A DNA stretch of 64,000 nt from Sabellastarte sp. h YS-2021. Its lineage: Eukaryota; Annelida; Polychaeta; Sabellida; Sabellidae. Both the position numbers and the translations under genes were made by a program. Positions 34,835-46,244 of the stretch are shown piece after piece. The stretch is from NCBI GenBank assembly GCA_964017235.1, contig OZ024930.1, forward strand, positions 152,458,221 to 152,522,220, read 5' to 3'. The notes under the pieces are model-generated. The model ran no database searches, had not been told where the DNA came from, and saw only the letters and a program-made list of their open reading frames with translations. Numbering within the stretch: position 1 is the stretch's first letter; every line of letters begins with the position of its first letter.

Positions 34835-35223
34835 GATGAGGAGAGGATCTATAACTACAGACTGTCTCGTGCCAGAAGGGTGGTGGAAAATGCGTTTGGC
34901 ATCATGGCCAACAGATTTGGTTGTCTCCTCACCACCATGAGTCAGAATCCAGAGACTTTTACCTCTATTGTATTGGCCTGTTGCACGTTGCACAACATCA
35001 TGAGACTGAGGTATCCAGGTATCCACCAGGGACTGGGTGATGAGGAGGATGACAACCACAGAGTTATCCCAGGACAGTGGAGGCAAGGTGCTTGTTTGCA
35101 GGACATTGAGGATGTGGCTGGTGGCAACAGGGATACACAGTTTGCCAAGAGACAGAGACTGTATTTGAAGCATTATTATAATGCTCCAGTAGGGGCCATG
35201 GCGTGGCAAAGAGACATGATTTG
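34835..35223 (+). pseudogene. Harbinger 1 transposase, C-terminal fragment
   Basis: An open frame of about 130 residues, PDEERIYNYRLSRARRVV followed by ENAFGIMANRFG and VLACCTLHNIMR, ending in a stop after MAWQRDMI. RVVENAFGI carries the third acidic residue (Glu) of the DDE catalytic triad of PIF/Harbinger (DDE_4) transposases, and LHNI is typical of the end of the catalytic fold. The two catalytic Asp motifs are absent; sequence between the left terminus and 34835 is short and frame-broken. Two AATAAA signals follow within 160 bp. Confidence 0.85.
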
Positions 35224-35345
35224 AGACTTTCACATATGCCAAGGACATTTCTCAATAGTGACTGTATTGTGTTAATTATTTTTATGATTCAGTGCTGCAT
35301 CATTATCTGTGTTATATTTTGTATTTGGTCTTATATACTTGCTGA

Positions 35346-35378
35346 AATAAAGTTGCAATGTTCTTGTATTGCAATAAA
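35346..35378 (+). terminator. Two poly(A) signals after Harbinger 1 transposase
   Basis: AATAAA at 35346-35351 and again at 35373-35378, about 125-155 bp after the transposase stop codon. Confidence 0.5.
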
Positions 35379-35953
35379 GTTGTTGTCATATTGCATTTCA
35401 TATATGTATTATCTTGATACTAGGGTCAAAGAGGTCAAGTCTGAAACAAAGTCAGGTCAAACATGTAACAGGTCACACAAACCAGTTAACAACTTAGCCA
35501 CCACAGGGGCAAGAAGGTCACAAAGGTCAAAAATCAATCGAGGCCATAACTGAAGGAAAGTTAAGAAATCTAACCAGCTCCAAGGTGGAAACTCTGATTG
35601 CTTTGGAATCAGAGCATAATGAAATCCAGAAATGGAAGATAAACAAATTTTAACATTGGCCACCTGTTAAAATTTGTTTATATTACATTTCTGCATTTCA
35701 TCCGAAACTGTGAAACTTCCATAGTGAACCACTCACATTGGGTCCTAACAGGTCTTGGTAACCACTGGGCCACTTTTTGGGATCCTTCATGTTAAGATGT
35801 GACACTTACCAAGTATTATGCCAATGTTTTTGAAACATGAGAAAAACAAGCAATCACATAAACAATTTATTCTTCCAACAAGGTCAAAAAGGACAAATCA
35901 CAATAACATAGTAAGTGTACTTTTGAATAAAGAAATGCAGACACATTAGCTGA

Positions 35954-36147
35954 CAGCTAAGGTTAACATACAGCTGACAAGAACAGCTGCCAAAGTGAAA
36001 CTTGTTATGTATACCATTACTAACAGCTAAGGTTAACATACTACCCACAAGAACAGCTGTCAAAGTGAAACTTGTTACATATACCATTAATAACAGCTAA
36101 GGTTAACATACTACCCACAAGAACAGCTGTCAAAGTGAAACCTGGTT
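35954..36147. repeat. 70-bp tandem repeat inside Harbinger 1, about 2.8 copies
   Basis: CAGCTAAGGTTAACATAC starts at 35954, 36024 and 36094; each copy continues AGAACAGCTG and CAAAGTGAAACTTG. Confidence 0.9.
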
Positions 36148-36309
36148 TATAATAGTAATAATCATAGTAATACTTGAGCCAAACATAGCAAAACTACACA
36201 AATAAATTACTTTACACCTGTGTGATAATTACTTTTTACATCTCACCTAAATTACATCTTAAGTGTCTATAGACTTCATTTACTTATTGGGACAAAGTTA
36301 TTACTAAAC

Positions 36310-38427
36310 CTAAGAACCTTGAGAATCATCCTGATTAAGTAATGTCATAGGTGTCATGGGTGTTGAAGGCACACTAGGAATACCTGCAAATGACGCATTT
36401 AAATCGGACAAATTTAGGTCTGACCGTCCTATTGTCCTTCCCTCGGTGTCTGTGATAACAAACTTGGTGAATGAAGTGCTAGATGATGAACCCACTGACT
36501 GCCCAGAGGTACTGGCCCCCGATGGTGTCTGGAAAATAACAGTGGTCTGGCTCTGGGTGTCTGACCCTTGAGGCAAAGGGGTAGAGGAGGCTAGAGCTGC
36601 GGGCCCAGGTGCGGGTGGCGGAGGCATTTGTGTGATGGTGTACTGTTGCTGCTGCTGTGGCTGCTGGAACATAAGTTGCTGCTGCAGCTGCTGTTGCTGA
36701 ACCTTCATCTGCTGCTGCATACTGTCCAGCTGCTTCTGCCTGTCGTCCAGCTGCTTCTGCCTGTCATCCAGCTGCTTCTGCCTATCAAGCTCCTGCCTCT
36801 GGATGTCCCTCTGTGAAAGTAGCTTGGACTCCTTGATGGTCTGGTTGAGGAGGTCCATACTGCGCATCTGGTATGTGGGCCAGAGATCCTTGTGGATCTT
36901 CAACATGGCACTTGACATCCAGCCAGCCCAAGCAGTCCTGTCATTGGTCTGTGCCTCCATAGATGTCAAGAGTCTGTCCAGCCTGTCAGAGATCTGGGCA
37001 CTGTCGCTCTGCTCGCACATCTTGTCCAGGAGCTCTGACTCAGTGCTGGCACTTCTCCTTGTGGTTCTCCTGCCACTAGTCCCAGAGAGGCTGATACCTG
37101 GAGGAGGAGTGCTGCACACTCTGGGTTCACCCAGTGATCCTGACTCCACAGGCTCATCTGCAGGATCCAAGTCGGTGGATAGGTGTGAAGGCATGGTGGC
37201 AGTTGCAGAAGTAGCAGAGGCCAATGAGGTGATGATAGAGGCAGTGGTGGTAGCAGATGCACAGGTAGCAGAGGCTGAGGTGGCTGCGGCAGAGGCAAAG
37301 GCAGTTGTGGTGGAAGCTGGTTTCAACTGAAAGTACAGTAAAACAAAGACACATGGTAAGCATATAGTATATATGTTCAAGAAACAGTTCAGGTAGGTAC
37401 TGTGAAGTAAGAAGTATAAACTTCTATGTCACTACCAAAAACTTTACAGATTTTTGCAAAACATTAGTGTTACAGCTACAAACTTGTATCTATAGGTAGT
37501 CACTGTTTACAAGTCAAGAATACACAATGCAGCAAAAACATCAGGATATCCAGGTGAGTCAGACTGTGAGAATGTACTTACATTGCAGGACTGCCTGGAG
37601 GGGACTCTGGAGATGTGGTCATCCAGGAAGCTGAAAGACCTCAGGATCCAGGTGTCCCTGTCTGTGTGTTCTTTTACCCTGCCACCAGACTTCTTTGAGG
37701 TAAGCTTGCCATACCTTGTCCTCATCCCTTTGAACCAGATCTTCAGGTTGATAGCTGAAAAAGGAAGAGGAGACACAGACACATTAGGTAGGTTATCGTA
37801 ACAATGGGTTACATTAAGTTTTAAACTGCTTCACATCTGTGGTGTCATCTGCAAATGGGTGAAGCCTAATACATCACATGATGACAGAGTACAATTCAAA
37901 ATAACATAAATTAACAGAATAAGTAAACATTCAACATAAGGCCATTTACACATTACTGTACACGTAGTACCTCCATCACAATTTAAATTATTACCTGAAA
38001 CTATGAAAAGGTTAAATCATAATGGTTAGTCTAACTTACCTTCCAGGCCCATGGCCCTGGCCTGGGTGGCCCAAGCAGCCTCCTTCATGTCCGTGTCCCT
38101 GTACTCCTTCTTGGCCTTGTTATACATTTCTGGATGGTTCTTGAGCCACTCAGCCATCTCATCCTCTTGGCCATCTGTCATCCTGACCAGCCCCTTCTAC
38201 TTGAACCTCCCCTGGGACTGGCTGTCTTGGGTTGCCTCTTCCAAGTCATCTGTGTCGTCCGGCTGGGTGGCCTGAGTGGCTGTATCCCCTGGGTCTGATG
38301 CTGAAGCTTGAGTGTCAGGCAGTTCATCTGGCTGTTCTGGCTGTTCAGGCTGTCAAGGCTCTTCCGATGCTTCAATAGGAGGCAGAGTGACCCTCTTCCT
38401 CTTTCCAAGTCCAGGTCTCTTCACCAT
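36310..38427 (-). pseudogene. Harbinger 1 Myb/SANT-like protein gene, three exons, two stop codons
   Basis: Exon 1 runs 38427-38040 (start MVKRPGLGKRKRV), exon 2 37754-37582, exon 3 37326-36310. Donors GTAAGT and acceptors ending TTTCAG are present and phases agree. Exons 1-2 encode the Myb/SANT-like (MADF-like) domain: EMAEWLKNHPEMYNKAKKEY, then INLKIWFKGMRTRYGKLTSK and WILRSFSFLDDHI. In known Harbingers this partner binds the transposon ends and carries the transposase to the nucleus. Exon 3 is Ala/Thr/Ser-rich, then a Gln-rich coiled coil containing three DRQKQLD-type heptads. Exon 1 has in-frame stops TGA (38355-38353) and TAG (38199-38197), so the full protein is not made. A shorter product starting at the Met after the TAG could still contain the domain. 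Confidence 0.85.
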
Positions 38428-38528
38428 ATTTCTTGTATGAAATATATCCAAAAATTTATCCAAAGTTCGTCGATGTGTACGCATTGAAGAAAAATTCACA
38501 AGTGATGACAATTGTTCGCGGGGCCCTG

Positions 38529-38670
38529 CTTTTATAGTCTCCAGCTGGTTTGCCACGACCTACGAAGGTCGTAGCTGATTGGTAGCCAGTTCTTCGCATG
38601 CGCAGTCAGTTCGCCAATCACCGACGAACTACTGCGACATTCGCTTCTCATTGGCTGAGAGGAACGACGA
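38529..38670 (-). promoter_or_regulatory. Probable promoter of the Harbinger 1 Myb-like gene
   Basis: On the minus strand TATAAAA lies at 38536-38530, about 100 bp upstream of the chosen ATG (38427). CCAAT/ATTGG boxes lie further upstream near 38577, 38614 and 38650. Spacing and order are those of an RNA polymerase II promoter (inference). Confidence 0.55.
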
Positions 38671-38842
38671 ATATCTCCGGGGCCTCGTAGCATATTCTTC
38701 ATGAGCGACGATGCATGGCTTCCCTGCTGCGAATATCGTTGTTTGTTCTTCGTCTTTCAGCCGACAATCTTCAAAGGAAAGTTGGCGAATGAAGAAGCCT
38801 GCTACGAAGTGGTGAATTGGGGTACGAGGGTGCTATGAAGTC

Positions 38843-40530
38843 GACAAACCCACCACCATCTGTGAAGAATTGTGAAGAAATGCATGGCGATATTGCGTGG
38901 CGATAGTTTTGAACAGTTTGAAACTGTCGTAGCCAGATGATGATCCATGGAGAATGTTGGAGAACAGTGAAGATGGACCAAAAATATGCTACCAACAAGG
39001 ACGAATTGCAGGATTGCGCATATTCGCCACTAAACATCGCCACAGTGTGACCTGGGCATAACATGTATGGTTATTCTATAGAAAATACATGTGTGTATGT
39101 GTGAAAAAGATATGTTAAAATTTGGGCCTAAACCAAGGCCACGGAAAACATTGATAAAATGTACCATTTGCACACAATGAAATGATGAGATAAACATTGC
39201 ATAAAAGCAGTAATAAATGAGATATAACCAAAAATACAAAACCTGCTATTTTATTACCCCGGTTTGACCGACAAGGGAGGACCAATAGTAAATATGACTA
39301 ATCTTCTAGATTCCCTGCACATGATTTCCTATCACCTTCCAATACATTCACAAGCTGTGAAAACAATAATAAAGGATACGAAAGTAAAAAATGACACCAC
39401 CAAAATGACAAACCCACCACCTTCTGTGAAGAATTGCGAAGAAATGCATGGCGATATTGCGTGGCGATAGTTTTGAACAGTTTGAAACTGTCGTAGCCAG
39501 ATGATGATCCATGGAGAATGTTGGAGAACAGTGAAGATGGACCAAGAATATGCTACCAACAAGGACGAATTGCAGGATTGCGCATATTCGCCACTAAACA
39601 TCGCCACAGTGTGACCTGGGCATAACATGTATGGTTATTCTATAGAAAATACATGTGTGTATGTGTGAAAAAGATATGTTAAAATTTGGGCCTAAACCAA
39701 GGCCACGGAAAACATTGATAAAATGTACCATTTGCACACAATGAAATGATGAGATAAACATTGCATAAAAGCAGTAATAAATGAGATATAACCAAAAATA
39801 CAAAACCTGCTATTTTATTACCCCGGTTTGACCGACAAGGGAGGACCAATAGTAAATATGACTAATCTTCTAGATTCCCTGCACATGATTTCCTATCACC
39901 TTCCAATACATTCACAAGCTGTGAAAACAATAATAAAGGATACGAAAGTAAAAAATGACACCACCAAAATGACAAACCCACCACCTTCTGTGAAGAATTG
40001 CGAAGAAATGCATGGCGATATTGCGTGGCGATAGGTTTGAACAGTTTGAAACTGTCGTAGCCAGATGATGATCCATGGAGAATGTTGGAGAACAGTGAAG
40101 ATGGACCAAGAATATGCTACCAACAAGGACGAATTGCAGGATTGCGCATATTCGCCACTAAACATCGCCACAGTGTGACCTGGGCATAACATGTATGGTT
40201 ATTCTATAGAAAATACATGTGTGTATGTGTGAAAAAGATATGTTAAAATTTGGGCCTAAACCAAGGCCACGGAAAACATTGATAAAATGTACCATTTGCA
40301 CACAATGAAATGATGAGATAAACATTGCATAAAAGCAGTAATAAATGAGATATAACCAAAAATACAAAACCTGCTATTTTATTACCCCGGTTTGACCGAC
40401 AAGGGAGCACCAATAGTAAATATGACTAATCTTCTAGATTCCCTGCACATGATTTCCTATCACCTTCCAATACATTCACAAGCTGTGAAAACAATAATAA
40501 AGGATACGAAAGTAAAAAATGACACCAGTT
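38843..40530. repeat. 564-bp tandem triplication including the Harbinger right end
   Basis: Three head-to-tail copies begin near 38843, 39407 and 39971 with GACAAACCCACCACC. Each contains the last about 216 bp of Harbinger 1 (including the terminal TGCCCAGGTCACAC motif in reverse), the TAA, and about 345 bp of flanking DNA including one satellite unit. Copies are almost identical (for example one G/T change at about 40037), so the amplification is recent. The third copy fades at about 40530 into related satellite sequence. Confidence 0.92.
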
Positions 40531-40900
40531 TCAGTCCAAAAGGGGGACCAGAGTGTAAATCTGACCGGCTACATAGACTCCAAAAATCTGTGATTTTTAT
40601 GTCCACAGTTTTACCCAGAAGGAGGGGGCTGTGGTTAAATCTGAGCAGCTTTCTAGAGTCCCTGTATATGGTTTCCTGTTACTGGCCAATACGTTCAACA
40701 CCTCAAAAAGCAGCAATAAAGGAGATAAAAGTAAAAAACGCAAATTCTGTGATTTTATTATCCCAGTTTGGCCCATAAGGGGAGGCCAGGGGGGTAAATC
40801 TAACCAGCTATATAGACTCCCTGCATAATTCCCTAATACCTCTCAATAGATTCAAAACCTCTACAAGCAACAATAAACGAGATATAAGGTAAAAGGCTCT
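39240..40900. repeat. About 140-bp satellite units, related to the 146-bp family
   Basis: One unit sits in each 564-bp copy (about 39258, 39822, 40386), followed by further units at about 40520-40900. Recurrent phrases: GGTTTGACCGACAAGGGAGG, AAATCTGACC, TCCCTGCACATGATTTCC, CAATAATAAAGGATA. These align in order with the 146-bp array at 3.1-3.9 kb. Non-coding. Confidence 0.75.
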
Positions 40901-43900
40901 TTTTTCGTTTTTAGGCTCTCTACATATGGTTTCCTGTTACCTCTCATATAGCGTGGACTTTCAGGCTTTCTAAACCATAATAACGTGAAATAGCCACTGT
41001 ATCGAATGTCTTTCTTGTCTGAGAGACACTCCCTCCCCAGGTAGCTAGGCTAAGTAAATATATGAGAGCATTGCGAGAAATAATTATAATGCAATCAAAC
41101 AGTTATGTCTATATTATACATATGAACGCCTGTGGCAAGGCTACTGTAAATGCAACATATAAGAATATAATAGTTGGGTTCTCATGAAATTAAGTTTTTT
41201 TATTACTACCTGGTATAAAAACAAGCATAAATTACTCAGTGATTGTCCAATCGCTTCCAAATTCTAATCAGCTTGAGAGTTTATAGTATTGACATATAGT
41301 AAGTAGTTTTGGATGAGCGGCGCTGACGAGTGGGTGTACCTGAAAAACCTTTTTCCTTATGTTACCTTAAGGGTCAGAATCCACCCACTAATATCGGAAA
41401 TATTCAAGGGAGATTATAATGTAGTGCCCTCTGTGATGAGGAAACCCAACATGAAAACTAATAAATGCCCTTTTCAATGGACACTTAATTGCTATATTAT
41501 GAGACATTCTTTTAGGAAATGCCATTTTTCAATAGAAATAATCTGTGATGACATAAAGAAAAAATTTCTTTATTTTTGTACTCCCTTTCTGGGTTTCTTA
41601 AAAGTGAGAACAAGGGTTTCCTGCTGAAATTTAGATTTTTAATTTATTTTATTACTGAAAATGAAAGCACAGTGTTGTTTTTGCTTTGTATTTTTCTCTC
41701 TTAATTGTTACTAACCGAATTCAAATTCTTCCTAGTGTAAACAATTTAGAAGAAAGAAAGAAACAGTTGAATACAATTTGTACTGAAAAAAATTATTATC
41801 TAATAGGGGTTTTTAGATGGACTGGAAAATATTATATTACCTAATAGGCATATTCAGATGAGCTAAAAATTTATGTGATTGGAAGTGATTCTCTGTGTAT
41901 GAATTACATGTTGGTGTGGTGACAACAAAGTGATCCCTAAAGTGTTCACCCCATCCGAATAAGTCCATAATGTTACAGAAACAGTTGAGACATTAAAACA
42001 GATTGCAATAAAATGAATTAACCTCATTCAAAATGTTTGTAACATATTTCAATGTTTTTATGACAGCTGCAATAAATAAGGGATGGGTTTTCATATGATC
42101 AGATCATTTCATAAAGGTCATTGCTATCCTATATTCATGTAAAAACATAGCTCTACAGCTTTGAAAAAGTAGTGCCTTGTAACTCTGCACGAGTGGCCAA
42201 CTGTCATTAATCAGAGACACTACCTGAATAGTTAGACACAGGTTCAATATTTGCTACTTAACCTAGTTAAAAGACCGTGTATTTGCTCCCTGTTAACGGA
42301 CATGTCAATACCTAGATATAGCCATGAAGTGTCCCCAAAGTGGTGAGAAATAACACAAGAGTACTACTGGTTGCTAAGCATACAGAAACAAGAATAGATA
42401 TGAAAAAACAGGGAGTAAAGATACCTAAGAAAAAAAACCTTGCAGGTCATTGCACTTGAAGGTTAGATGAGGAAATAGGTTAGATAGTGGCAGAAATATA
42501 ATATGAGGGAAATGGTGTAAAAAGAGCAGAGGTATTTCCACTGCTGAAGATATCAGACCCAGAGCATACTGTTAAAGAAGAACTGACAATACAGGATCCA
42601 GTATAGTTATAAATATTACTATTATTATTTCTCTTGAAGCAGATACCTATTTGAATGACTTATCAGTCGTGAAAACGTCAATAAAATAGACACGAGGGAA
42701 TTAAGACAGGACTTTATTGGATATAATGCTCAGTGGTAGGTGAAAATATATCTTGTAAGTTATTTCAAAAGACTCAGTTGTAACTCAATTTTTATTTGTT
42801 TATAGCAAGAAGACTGATTTCTTTATCAAAGAAATTCAACAATGCTTTTTAATAGAAATTTATTAACCTAGTGTTCCAACTAGAAGTCATGCAGTTTTTC
42901 CTCTGGCAAATGGAATAGATAAGTATATGGGATTGCATGTGTTTAGAACGGATAATACCATTTACGTAAGCAGCTAATAAATAATATAATGACTGTAAGC
43001 CATGGAAATATCTTTCCTTGATAGTGTTTAACTTTACATATCCATATCCAGTTGTACTAAATTTTCAAAACTTTCTGGAATAACTAAGTCACTCAATGGT
43101 ATCTTTGACATTCATTGTAAGTGTTGTGTTCACCTGAAAGATTTTCAAACTGTTTCAAGTTGCTGCATGTAAGAAGTTTATAATTAATTTACATTAAGAT
43201 GTTCTTTTTTTCTATTTTGGATTTATAATATATAATCATATAAGTTATTTATGATAGTGATTTTAAAACCAAAAGTATATTGACTCAATATTGACTTGAA
43301 TATTGACTTAATTGTACCTGATTATGAACTCATTTTAGAGATAAGCAGATTTTATTTACCGTTTTATGGTTAAAATATGGTAGTAGGATTCAAGAAATGT
43401 TGTTAAGTTTGTATTTCTCAAACAGTTGGTTGGTGGCCCTTTAGGTATCACACCATTTCACTATTCAGTTTGTGTTTTAGCTTACTTGTAATTGGAGACA
43501 ACCTGGAGACAGCTTTATTTGGCCCTTGCATAATTTAACGCCACTATCCTTTGATTAAATTATGCATTGATATTAGCACAGCTATAAATATAGTTCACAT
43601 AAGAAAGCAGAGCATTTTTACAAAGTTTTTGATGGGATTATAACAGAACCATCTTTGTTCACTGTAACCTGTAGCAATGATTTTCACCCTGACACATTCA
43701 TTATTACCTGAGACTTGCCACAATATTTCTTTTTTTCACTATTCAATATTAGCTTGTTCGAAGATTCATTGTTAGAAGATATCATGTGTGCATTTGCTGT
43801 AAAATATACATGTTTCATCTTAGCATTTTTATTATAAAAGTCAAAATCTGAAAACATATTAAACAATGAAAAAGCAGTACCGACAGACAAAAGCCAGCAA

Positions 43901-44267
43901 TTTGGTGCACATCACCATTGTGTACAGCAACTTATAACACCATTCAATAATGTCCATTACGACTTGAATTTGAAATAACAATCTAGAAATTAATGCACAG
44001 TCAGCTGGAAATAGTATAAATCTAAATTGCCACTATACATCAGCGCACGACCAGTCAGTGTACAACTTACAATGTTGTATTTTTGGGTCAGCGATACTGA
44101 TTGGCTGGAGGGTACTTTGGACAGCAATCCTTCAATTGTTTTGATGAGTCAACACTTTTCAAAATGTTGTCTCTCTTTAATGACTTAATATCTTACATCA
44201 AATTATACTTTCAAATTATGGGTGAGGGTTTTGGTAATCTAAGCAACTATCTATATCTTGTCTTTAG
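40901..44267. other. No recognised gene; upstream of the nuclear receptor exon
   Basis: AT-rich. Any upstream exon of the receptor could be here, but I could not identify one. The frame starting at 41313 (MSGADEWVYLKNLFP) is more GC-rich than its surroundings at its start but has no donor in the phase needed by the 44268 exon. Confidence 0.45.
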
Positions 44268-44608
44268 AGAATCCGCCGCAAGCTTCCCCTACCAGTGAAG
44301 GAGGGATGGAAAATCGGAACTTTGACGGTTTCTCTGATACTATGACAACAGCCTTACCTCCATGTAAGGCCGCATTAAACACACAAATTCCAGGGGGTTT
44401 GAACCCAAGTCAGAAACCTAACTGTCAAGTTCAGCCACCACTCAACATCCCAACCTTTCGACGTCCTTTGGTTGACAACTTTCACCGCACCATAAGGAGA
44501 CACGGTACCAAGATGAGAAGCAAAGTCAAGAAGGCGGCCAAGTGTGTTGTCTGCGGTGAAAGGGCTAGCGGCATGTACTTTGGTGCCTTGGTGTGCCTTC
44601 CATGTAAG
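44268..44608 (+). CDS. Two-DBD nuclear receptor: exon with N-terminal region and DBD1 first zinc finger
   Basis: Starts after acceptor TCTTTAG and ends CLPCK before donor GTGAGC. It encodes an unstructured N-terminal (A/B) region rich in Pro, Ser and Asn, a basic stretch near FHRTIRRHGTKMRSKVKK, and a complete first zinc finger CVVCGERASGMYFGALVCLPC (C-x2-C-x13-C-x2-C). The P-box, which reads the DNA half-site, is CLPCK+S, unlike the usual CEGCKG or CEACKG. The exon begins in mid-codon (two bases of it), so at least one upstream coding exon exists unless Met at 44307 is the start. The protein would be a ligand-regulated or orphan nuclear transcription factor. Confidence 0.88.
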
Positions 44609-45658
44609 GTGAGCATGAAATTCTGAATTTCATTCAAAGTCACAGATATACTGTTCACTTGCAGAAAATCCTCTTTGTGCTCATGAACATTTTTGCTGAT
44701 TTAATTCAATCCAACAAATGGATTGAACATTTGAATCATTTGAACAAATGATAGGAACAAATAAAAAGCCATTTTTTATTTTGAAAAAATTTCCAACTTT
44801 TCTGTGATAGGAAGGTTTGTCTGGTGACCTTGACCGCTTTACTCTGCAATAAAGATATCACCTCGCAATAATAAAGGAAAAATTAAATATAAAGTATTCC
44901 TAGTTGACTTATTTGGTGCACGCTTTAACATTATATCACCCCTTTGCTATATAATGATATTGCATAACAATTTAATAACAATGTGTTAAATAAAAATGTG
45001 CATCAGTTTAAGTGGTGTATATCTCTTATTATCACTCAAAAATACGTATTTGCTTTTATAGATTATTGTCACCACAAATTATTTTTATGTTTAATTAGCA
45101 ATGTTTGATATTATAAGTCCCAGGATATATGGTAAAAATATTTTAATAGAATGAAATAGACAGAATAAATAGTTAAAATCACAATCAAGGTCGTTTGACC
45201 TGTTTCTACGCTATCCTGCATGCGCAGAAATGGTTGTATTATCAGCGGAAATATCTTATATTTTTCACAATATTCAACATATTGTTGTAACTAATTCATA
45301 TAATTCTTAAAACAGTTATTTAAAACCATAGAATTTAAGAATAATTTGTATCCGTTGTTTAGTTTTAATTTTGAAAAACCTTTTTCACTGGGAACACATT
45401 TCCAATTTTTTTTCATTTCATTTTCACATTTCACATGGAAAATGCATTGATTCGTCCGTTCAAGACTGGTACATACTAGTAAACATCCTGTAAAAATTGT
45501 GGTTTAAAATGCAAAGAAATGCTCCAATTTATGACGAGCAAAAGAATGCAGCATTAATAGATGACTGTCATCATAGGCGATACCAGTCCCTATAGTCGAC
45601 TGGTGTCCCGTCAAAAGGAAGGTATTATGTATGTAGGCCACACCAGATAAAACGACCA
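44609..45658. other. Receptor intron, no features
   Basis: AT-rich intronic sequence following the donor GTGAGC at 44609. Confidence 0.5.
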
Positions 45659-46244
45659 GGGCCCGCATTCACGAAAGGTCTTAGACTAAGCCAGGTCTTA
45701 GGCTTAAATCCAGTCTTAAAGTTTAGACTTTTGTCTCAGCTGAGTTTTGTCTTAAAACCGTATTCACAAAGGGTGACTTAGCTAAGTCCAAGATTATCAA
45801 ATAACCACAGTGGTTCTCTGTGTCATGTGACCTTTCTTTTATATTCAAACTATGCTATTGGTGACATATATCCTTCATTTAATGCATTTTATCTAAGGCA
45901 AAGTGCTGTTTTGAAATGGAAAGCCTTGTTACCACATATAAACTTTCAAAGACTGCTTCAGTGAGATGTTCTGTATAATAATACTTTATTTACAGCCATT
46001 TCAAATCTTGAAGTGGAGGAAAGTTTATGGTGGCCATATTTAAGTCCTCTTTACAAAATTTAAGCCCGCTACTAACCAGTCTTAAAGTTGAGCTCTTGGC
46101 TAAGCCTAAGACCAGTCTTAAATTCTTTGTGAATACCACTAAGCCGAAGACAAAAGTCTTAGCAGGTTTTGGACAGAAACTTGAGACAAAAGTCTCAACT
46201 TTAAGCCTAAGCCCTGGCTCAGACCTTTTGTGAATATGAGCCCC
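45659..46244. mobile_element. MITE with long imperfect inverted ends
   Basis: The left end GGGCCCGCATTCACGAAAGG and the right end read inward GGGGCTCATATTCACAAAAGG, each followed by a GTCTTAGACTAAGCC-like run of TTAAG/CTTAG motifs. A second TATTCACAAAGGG motif lies about 105 bp inside each arm (about 45762 and 46126), so each arm holds the terminal motif twice. No coding content except chance frames. No clear target duplication. Confidence 0.7.

Larger units (their letters stand above)
34486..39058. mobile_element. PIF/Harbinger DNA transposon 1, internally deleted
   Basis: The left end TGCCCAGGTCACATTGTGGC and the right end read inward TGCCCAGGTCACACTGTGGC differ at one base over about 22 bp. 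TAA flanks both sides (34483-34485 and 39059-39061), the 3-bp duplication expected for Harbinger. Two genes are carried facing each other: the C-terminal part of the transposase on the plus strand and a three-exon Myb/SANT-like gene on the minus strand. The transposase N-terminal two-thirds are deleted, so this copy cannot move by itself. Confidence 0.9.

Noticed and set aside
36803-37330. Plus-strand 175-codon frame
   Set aside because: Antisense to exon 3 of the Harbinger 1 Myb-like gene, whose compositional bias keeps the opposite strand open.
38771-40367. Repeated open frames MLCPGHTVAMFSGEYAQ and MYFWLYLIYYCFYAM
   Set aside because: They appear three times only because of the 564-bp triplication; they overlap the Harbinger terminus and satellite sequence and lack any domain.
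41313-41627. Possible first coding exon of the receptor (MSGADEWVYLKNLFP)
   Set aside because: No splice donor in the phase required by the 44268 exon, and no recognisable domain.
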